NCBI GenBank assembly: GCA_015064735.1
Contig: SVRP01000004.1
Location: 138,800-202,799 of the forward strand
DNA from: Oscillospiraceae bacterium
GTDB taxonomy: Bacteria > Bacillota > Clostridia > Oscillospirales > CAG-272
Direction: 5' to 3'
DNA length: 64,000 bases
This document shows positions 59,211 to 64,000 of this stretch, one piece after another. The notes beneath the pieces were generated by a model. The model ran no database searches, was not told the origin of the DNA, and worked only from the letters and a program-made list of their open reading frames with translations. Both the position numbers and the translations under genes were made by a program. Numbering within the stretch: the first letter of the stretch is position 1; each line of letters opens with the position of its first letter.

Positions 59211-61661
59211 ATGAAAAAAAGAAAAAATTTGGTTGTTTTACTTGTTTTGAAGATTGCTTGTGTTATTTTAACAGCGGTTTCAGTTATAACACTTACCGTG
59301 AGCTGGTCGTTGTCTTTATATGTTGACAGAAGAATTGAAAAAAGCATAGACGAAAATATTTTTGACCTTCTTGGTGTTGGAAGCGAGGCAACGTTTTATT
59401 TCTATGAACGCGATTCGGAAAACGGTTTGATTGTTGAAAAGGAATTGGGGGAATCGCTATACGGCGGTTACAGATATTTACATGCTGATTTTGATAGTAT
59501 GCCTAAAGATCTTATAAATGCATTTGTAAGTATTGAGGACAAGGATTTCTATAATCATAACGGGGTAGATTGGGGAAGAACCCTGTCGGCAGGTGCAAAT
59601 TTTTTTCTGAATTTTAACGATAGCTTCGGTGGCTCGACTATTACGCAGCAGCTTATAAAGAACGTAACCGATAAAGATGAGTATTCTTTCCAAAGAAAAA
59701 TACAGGAAATTTTCTGGGCATTAGATCTCGAAACCAAAATGACTAAAAATGAAATAATGGAAATGTATCTTAATATTATAAATCTTTCCCAAGGTTGTTA
59801 TGGAGTGGGCGCTGCTGCAAAATACTATTTTTCCAAGGATATTTCAGAATTGAATCTCAATGAGTGCGCATGTATTGCAGCAATAACTAACAGTCCATCA
59901 TATTATGATCCCATAAGGAATCCGGAAAATAATAAAAAACGTAAAGATCTCATTATAGAACAGATGTACCGCCAAGGATATATAGATGAAAGCGCGTATC
60001 TTCAAAATAAAGGCTTCGATGTTATCTTAAATGTCAGCCAAGGAGAGGATCCGAATAAAATAAATTCATGGTATATAGATATGGTTGTTGAGGATGTTAT
60101 TCAGGACCTTATGAAAGAATACGGATATAGCCGTGAGACAGCTAATATGGTGGTTTATACGGGGGGACTCAAGGTATATACGGCGGTAGATCCTGATATT
60201 CAGAAAACACTTGAAAAATATTACTCAAAGGAATCAAATTTCGGAAGCGGTGCTGATCTTGAAAATAAACTTCAGTCATCAATGATAATTATTGATAACA
60301 ATAGTGGAGATATACTTGGCGTTGCGGGTGCCATAGGAGAAAAGAATGCTAACAGAGTGCAGAATTTTGCCACTCAAACACTTCGACCGGCAGGATCGGT
60401 TATAAAGCCATTGTCTGTGTATGCTCCCGCTTTGGAAAAAGGGATTATAAAATGGTCATCGGTTTACGATGACGTCCCTGTAAGCTTTGGAAAGGTTGGC
60501 AGTAACAACTATACCGCATGGCCTAAAAACTCAAACGGTGAATATCGGGGGTTAACAAATATTAACTATGCGATATCCAATTCTGTAAACACTGTAACGG
60601 TCAAGGTGCTTGAGGATTTGGGGGTGGAGCAATCTTTTGATTTTCTTTACAATGATTTGGACATAAAAAGTCTTATAAAATCAGGTGTGGATAATACCGG
60701 AATGGGAATCACAGATATGGATATCGCATCGTTAGCGCTGGGACAGCAGAATTACGGCGTTACGGTAAGAGAAATAACGGCAGCATACTCTGTCTTTTCA
60801 AATAACGGTGTATATAATTCATGCAAGTCCTATTATAAGGTAACCGACGGAAACGGGAATATTATATTAGAAAAAGGATATAAAGGAAAGGCTGTACTGT
60901 CCGAGGAAAATGCGGCAATTATGGGTAAAATGCTGGAAAATGTAGTAAAAAACGGTACTGCAAATAATGTAACGCTAAAGGATAGAGTATCGTGTGCGGG
61001 AAAGACAGGAACGACCCAAAATAATTATGACAGATGGTTTATAGGATATACACCGCAATATACGGCAGGCGTATGGTACGGATATGAATATCCCAAAAGC
61101 CTAAGTGGAGCAAATATATGCATAAATACGTGGGATAACGTTATGACCGAAATATATAATATAAAATCTTTTTCTTCAAATACGGCATTTGAATATTCAC
61201 CCAACATAGTTGAAGCTGAATACTGTGCGGATTCGGGTAGACTTATGACAGAAGCTTGTAAAAAAGACCCGAGAGGCAGCAGAAAAGAAATAGGATGGTT
61301 CATAAAGGGAACTGAGCCGACCGAATACTGTGATTGCCACGTATTGGTTGCTTATGACATAGAGAGCGGTGGTGTTTCCCTTGAAAATATGTGCAAATAC
61401 GGAATGGTGGAATACGTTGGAATGATAACTGCAAACAGAAGCTTTCCAACGCAGATATATGTAACAGACGCACAGTATGTATACAAAAAAATAGGCGAGG
61501 ATATCTTGCCTGAATCCTCGCCTGAGCTTCCGTTTTTTAATAATATGATAAATAAAGGGGAATATTGCGGATTGAGTAAAACCACCGAACAGTTTAACCG
61601 TCTGTGCAGAGCTCACTTTAACTATTTTGAGTGGTTGGAAAAGAAAGAAAATATTGAATGA
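59211..61661 (+). CDS. Class A penicillin-binding protein (PBP1A-type)
   Basis: An 816-aa bifunctional peptidoglycan synthase. N-terminal basic cytoplasmic tail and membrane anchor (VLKIACVILTAVSVITLTVS), glycosyltransferase domain (SIEDKDFYNHNGVDWGRTLS, FGGSTITQQLIKNVTDKDEY, RKIQEIFWALDLETKMTKNE) and transpeptidase domain with catalytic SxxK in RPAGSVIKPLSVY, SxN in ISNSVNTVT and KTGTTQNNYDRWFIGYTPQY. It ends with an extra domain carrying several cysteines (CADSG, CDCHV). The start follows AGGCGGGGAA. It converges with the deoR gene, 1 bp apart. Confidence 0.93.
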   Translation: MKKRKNLVVLLVLKIACVILTAVSVITLTVSWSLSLYVDRRIEKSIDENIFDLLGVGSEATFYFYERDSENGLIVEKELGESLYGGYRYLHADFDSMPKDLINAFVSIEDKDFYNHNGVDWGRTLSAGANFFLNFNDSFGGSTITQQLIKNVTDKDEYSFQRKIQEIFWALDLETKMTKNEIMEMYLNIINLSQGCYGVGAAAKYYFSKDISELNLNECACIAAITNSPSYYDPIRNPENNKKRKDLIIEQMYRQGYIDESAYLQNKGFDVILNVSQGEDPNKINSWYIDMVVEDVIQDLMKEYGYSRETANMVVYTGGLKVYTAVDPDIQKTLEKYYSKESNFGSGADLENKLQSSMIIIDNNSGDILGVAGAIGEKNANRVQNFATQTLRPAGSVIKPLSVYAPALEKGIIKWSSVYDDVPVSFGKVGSNNYTAWPKNSNGEYRGLTNINYAISNSVNTVTVKVLEDLGVEQSFDFLYNDLDIKSLIKSGVDNTGMGITDMDIASLALGQQNYGVTVREITAAYSVFSNNGVYNSCKSYYKVTDGNGNIILEKGYKGKAVLSEENAAIMGKMLENVVKNGTANNVTLKDRVSCAGKTGTTQNNYDRWFIGYTPQYTAGVWYGYEYPKSLSGANICINTWDNVMTEIYNIKSFSSNTAFEYSPNIVEAEYCADSGRLMTEACKKDPRGSRKEIGWFIKGTEPTEYCDCHVLVAYDIESGGVSLENMCKYGMVEYVGMITANRSFPTQIYVTDAQYVYKKIGEDILPESSPELPFFNNMINKGEYCGLSKTTEQFNRLCRAHFNYFEWLEKKENIE

Positions 61662-61662
61662 A

Positions 61663-62448
61663 TCAGTTATTATCTTTTTTTTCGTAAAGGAACGCTCCAT
61701 CTCCCTCGGATATGAGCGATAGTCCGTGCTTTTCAATTAATTCGTGGGATAGTGGAGCATCCGTAACAGTATAATTCACATCGCTTAACAGGAAAACACG
61801 GTATGCAGAGCTTTTGTTAAATTTGGAAGAATCACAAAGAAAAACAGATTTTCTCGTGCCGCTTTTCATAGCTGACCGTAGGCTGGTTTCTTCTTCTGAA
61901 TAGTCAGAAATTAATCCGTTTGAATCAATGGAAGAGGAAGAGAAGAATAAAATATCTGCGTTAAACCTGCCTACCGTTTCTTCGGCAACCGATCCAACAA
62001 AAGCCATGGAGTTTTTCAGTAATCTACCGCCGGTAGAGAATACTTTAATATCGTTCTCTGAAAGAAGATTGCATAGGTAATATCCGTTTGTTACGACAGT
62101 AATATTGTCATTCTTTTGTATATATGCCGAGAGATGAGAAACTGTTGTGGAGGCATCGGCAAAGACAAGTGATCCGGGAGTGATCAGTGTTGCAGCCAAC
62201 TTACAAATATGTGCTTTTTCTCTTGCCTTTGTCCCTTTTCTGAATGAAATTGGAGTATCGGCTTTATCATTGGCAAGCATAGCGCCACCATAGCTTCTCT
62301 TTATGTATCCTTGCTTTTCAAGAAAATCAAGATCCCTCCTTATTGTGGGTTGACTGGCATAAAGCCGTTCTCCGAGAGATCTTACCTCCGCAAAGCCTTC
62401 TTGCTTCAAAATTTGAAGTATTTCGTGATGACGTTTATTTTTTAGCAT
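61663..62448 (-). CDS. DeoR-family transcriptional regulator
   Basis: A 261-aa DeoR regulator: N-terminal helix-turn-helix (HHEILQILKQEGFAEVRSLG, ASQPTIRRDLDFLEKQGYIK, RSYGGA) and a C-terminal sugar-phosphate sensor (GSLVFADASTTVSHLSAYIQ, VVTNGYYLCNLL, FSTGGRLLKNSMAFVG, FLCDSSKF). The ATG with GGAGG eight bases upstream was chosen over one two codons earlier. It is divergent from a HAD-phosphatase gene, and both promoters lie next to repeated GAGCGTT elements, so it probably represses that gene and itself. Confidence 0.88.
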   Translation of the reverse strand: MLKNKRHHEILQILKQEGFAEVRSLGERLYASQPTIRRDLDFLEKQGYIKRSYGGAMLANDKADTPISFRKGTKAREKAHICKLAATLITPGSLVFADASTTVSHLSAYIQKNDNITVVTNGYYLCNLLSENDIKVFSTGGRLLKNSMAFVGSVAEETVGRFNADILFFSSSSIDSNGLISDYSEEETSLRSAMKSGTRKSVFLCDSSKFNKSSAYRVFLLSDVNYTVTDAPLSHELIEKHGLSLISEGDGAFLYEKKDNN

Positions 62449-62462
62449 CGACATATCCTCCG

Positions 62463-62520
62463 ATGAGCGTTATTGAGCGTTTTTAAAAAACAAAGCCGTA
62501 TATTGACATATAACGCTCAT
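62463..62520. promoter_or_regulatory. Candidate DeoR operator: inverted and direct GAGCGTT repeats
   Basis: ATGAGCGTTAT (62463-62473) is the exact inverse complement of ATAACGCTCAT (62510-62520), and a second direct copy TGAGCGTT lies at 62474-62481. One site lies in the spacer of the HAD-gene promoter, the other two close to the deoR start. Confidence 0.6.
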
Positions 62521-62531
62521 TCGTGTATAAT
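62503..62531 (+). promoter_or_regulatory. Promoter of the HAD phosphatase-glycerol-1-phosphate dehydrogenase operon
   Basis: Perfect TTGACA (62503-62508), 17-base spacer, perfect TATAAT (62526-62531). An AACGCTC operator copy lies in the spacer. Confidence 0.88.
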
Positions 62532-62583
62532 TATATACGCAACAGTAATTTTTGTCAATATTTTTTAAACGGAGGAATGTAAA

Positions 62584-63294
62584 ATGATTAAACTTGTTGC
62601 ATTCGATTTGGACGGCACCTTGACCCAGCACAAAACAAAGCTGGATGAAAAAAACAGAGACGTACTTAACCGTCTCTCTAAAAAATATTCTCTTTGTATG
62701 GTAGGAGCGGGACAGTGCTTGAGGATTTTTAATCAAATGGATCAGTTTCCCCTCGATATAATCGGTAACTACGGACTTCAGTATGCCGAGTATAATAATA
62801 ATACTCACTCGTTGGATATAGTAAGAGACCTTACTTTCCCTTGCGACAGAAAATCTGTAGATGAGAGAGTTACAATGCTCAGAAACAAGTACGGTTTTAC
62901 CGAATTTGCAGGAGAAAGCGTAGAGTATCATCCTTCGGGTTGTGTAACATTTGCGATTCTCGGAACTAAGGCGAAGGCAGAAGATAAGCTTGCCTTTGAC
63001 CCCGACAGAGCAAAGCGACGCAAGATTTATGACGAGGTCTGTGAGGTTTTCTCCGAATATATTGTTTTTGTTGGTGGCTCATCTTCCTTTGATATGGCAC
63101 CGAAGCCTTATAATAAATATTACGCTCTCGACCTTTACTGCAAGGAAAAGGGCTATGCTCACGATGAGGTAATCTTTGTAGGTGATGACTACGGAATGGG
63201 TGGAAATGACGAGTCTGTATATAAGTCGGATTTCGGATTTATATGCGTTGACGACTATCGCAAGCTTGAAGAGTACCTTTCTGATATTCTTTAA
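62584..63294 (+). CDS. HAD-IIB family phosphatase/phosphomannomutase-like
   Basis: A 236-aa HAD hydrolase. Motif I LVAFDLDGTLTQHKT (Asp nucleophile and DxDGT), VGAGQCLRIFNQMDQFP, FVGGSSSFDMAPKPYNKYYA with the conserved lysine and metal motif VGDDYGMGGNDESVY. The type IIB cap and KYxxF-like segments resemble eukaryotic phosphomannomutase. It could dephosphorylate or mutate a sugar phosphate. The spacing of 14 bp to the next gene and the DeoR control suggest a shared small-sugar pathway. Confidence 0.8.
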   Translation: MIKLVAFDLDGTLTQHKTKLDEKNRDVLNRLSKKYSLCMVGAGQCLRIFNQMDQFPLDIIGNYGLQYAEYNNNTHSLDIVRDLTFPCDRKSVDERVTMLRNKYGFTEFAGESVEYHPSGCVTFAILGTKAKAEDKLAFDPDRAKRRKIYDEVCEVFSEYIVFVGGSSSFDMAPKPYNKYYALDLYCKEKGYAHDEVIFVGDDYGMGGNDESVYKSDFGFICVDDYRKLEEYLSDIL

Positions 63295-63308
63295 TTCGGA
63301 GGCTGGAC

Positions 63309-64000
63309 ATGGAAATAAAAGAATTACTTCTTGGACGGGAAGTTTGTGAGTGCGGAAAATCTCACAAATGTCCTATTGATTACGTTATTATATCCGAAAA
63401 TGCTTTTGACAGTATTCCCGAAATTATCGCAGAATACAAGAGAATTTTGCTTGTAGCTGACAGAAACACCTATGCTGCCTGCGGAGATGCGGTTAAGGAA
63501 AAGCTTGATTGCAGATTGGCTGATACGCTTGTTTACGCAACAAACGACGTGCTTGTACCTAACGAGGTTGCTCTTGATGAGCTTCGTTCTCACGTAACCG
63601 AAAATACAGACCTTATTATCGGTATTGGCTCGGGGGTTATAAACGACCTTTGTAAGCAGGTAAGCTTTGAACATAAGCTCCCTTATTATATAGTTGCGAC
63701 CGCACCTTCTATGGACGGATATGCTTCAAAAGGCTCTGCGCTTATTTTGGAAGGTATGAAAGTAACACTCAATGCCGATGTACCCAAAGCAATTATTGCT
63801 GACGTAAATGTGCTTAAAAATGCTCCTTTTGATATGATACAGTCGGGATACGGTGATATCATAGGTAAGTATTCCTGCTTGAACGACTGGAAGCTTGCCA
63901 GTGTCGTCAACGGAGAATATCTGTGCGAATACGTAATGGATGCAACATACGAAGCAGTCGAGAAAACGGTGCGTCTTGCTGATGGACTTGTAGAACGCGA
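63309..64000 (+). CDS. sn-glycerol-1-phosphate dehydrogenase-like protein (AraM/EgsA type), partial
   Basis: The first 230 codons of an iron- or zinc-type dehydrogenase cut by the window edge. Seen: IIGIGSGVINDLCKQVSF (NAD binding), VATAPSMDGYASKGSAL and GYGDIIGKYSCLNDWKLA, hallmark of the glycerol-1-phosphate dehydrogenase family; in Bacillus AraM reduces dihydroxyacetone phosphate to sn-glycerol 1-phosphate. CGGAGG precedes the ATG. Forming an operon with the HAD phosphatase under a DeoR repressor, it may act in glycerol or glycolipid metabolism. The 3' end is outside the window. Confidence 0.82.
   Translation, partial: MEIKELLLGREVCECGKSHKCPIDYVIISENAFDSIPEIIAEYKRILLVADRNTYAACGDAVKEKLDCRLADTLVYATNDVLVPNEVALDELRSHVTENTDLIIGIGSGVINDLCKQVSFEHKLPYYIVATAPSMDGYASKGSALILEGMKVTLNADVPKAIIADVNVLKNAPFDMIQSGYGDIIGKYSCLNDWKLASVVNGEYLCEYVMDATYEAVEKTVRLADGLVER

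Overview
The window comes from a spore-forming, anaerobic, fermentative Firmicute of the class Clostridia, probably a gut Oscillospirales or Christensenellales-type lineage. The evidence is spoVT, spoIIR, a spoVB-type flippase and a BofC-domain gene, an NAD-linked multisubunit [FeFe] hydrogenase operon, clear AGGAGG ribosome binding sites, TTGACA/TATAAT promoters, and several plant-glycan glycosidases with AraC/LacI regulators. The species is not identifiable from the sequence alone. No stretch longer than about 300 bases lacks a gene, and no tRNA, rRNA, CRISPR array or insertion sequence was seen.

Layout. 1-2829: end of a capsule sugar cluster (capF end, capG, a nucleotidyltransferase). 2865-8558 (minus): a 1849-aa secreted LamG/phosphatase/beta-helix protein followed by a 43-aa peptide, divergent from an AraC regulator. 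9630-13791: spoVT, then a GH116 glycosidase overlapping a LacI regulator. 14086-27336: feoA and a feoB gene cut in two. 27431-37014: PTS-type permease, a minus-strand block (hisS, DJ-1, 5-FTHF cyclo-ligase, CPBP protease, MltG-like fragment, spoIIR), pgm and dxs. 37117-40080: a structured RNA leader and a collagen-like/leucine-rich-repeat lipoprotein. 40113-44323: spoVB and polA. 44507-52767: a ten-gene hydrogenase and signalling operon. 52900-64000: a membrane-anchored unknown protein, dnaE, bofC-like gene, class A PBP, DeoR regulator, HAD phosphatase and the start of a glycerol-1-phosphate dehydrogenase.

The standout is feoB. Its first 331 codons end at 15344 in the conserved motif GKQALTM, and the remaining codons start at 26491 with MCMGFGCNAAG. 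The 11,152 bp between them are bounded by a direct CATGTG repeat, the inner flanks form an imperfect inverted repeat, and a serine recombinase gene ends 12 bp from the right boundary. Joining the two sites restores an uninterrupted 611-codon FeoB with no lost or gained residue. This is the architecture of an excisable gene-splitting element (as sigK skin or the cyanobacterial nif elements), but it sits in a ferrous iron transporter and carries metabolic cargo: a phosphoesterase, an alpha-galactosidase with its AraC regulator, and a four-gene operon of aconitase, sugar isomerase, a glycosidase and isocitrate dehydrogenase.

Second-tier observations: the 119-nt nested hairpin plus UUCG terminator/antiterminator leader upstream of the LRR lipoprotein; the hydrogenase operon that interleaves two DRTGG proteins, two HATPases, a PHP protein and a second, sensor-like [FeFe] hydrogenase; and the small peptide gene coupled to the giant surface protein. 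Function assignments rest on recognised motifs and remembered family sequences; no database search was possible.
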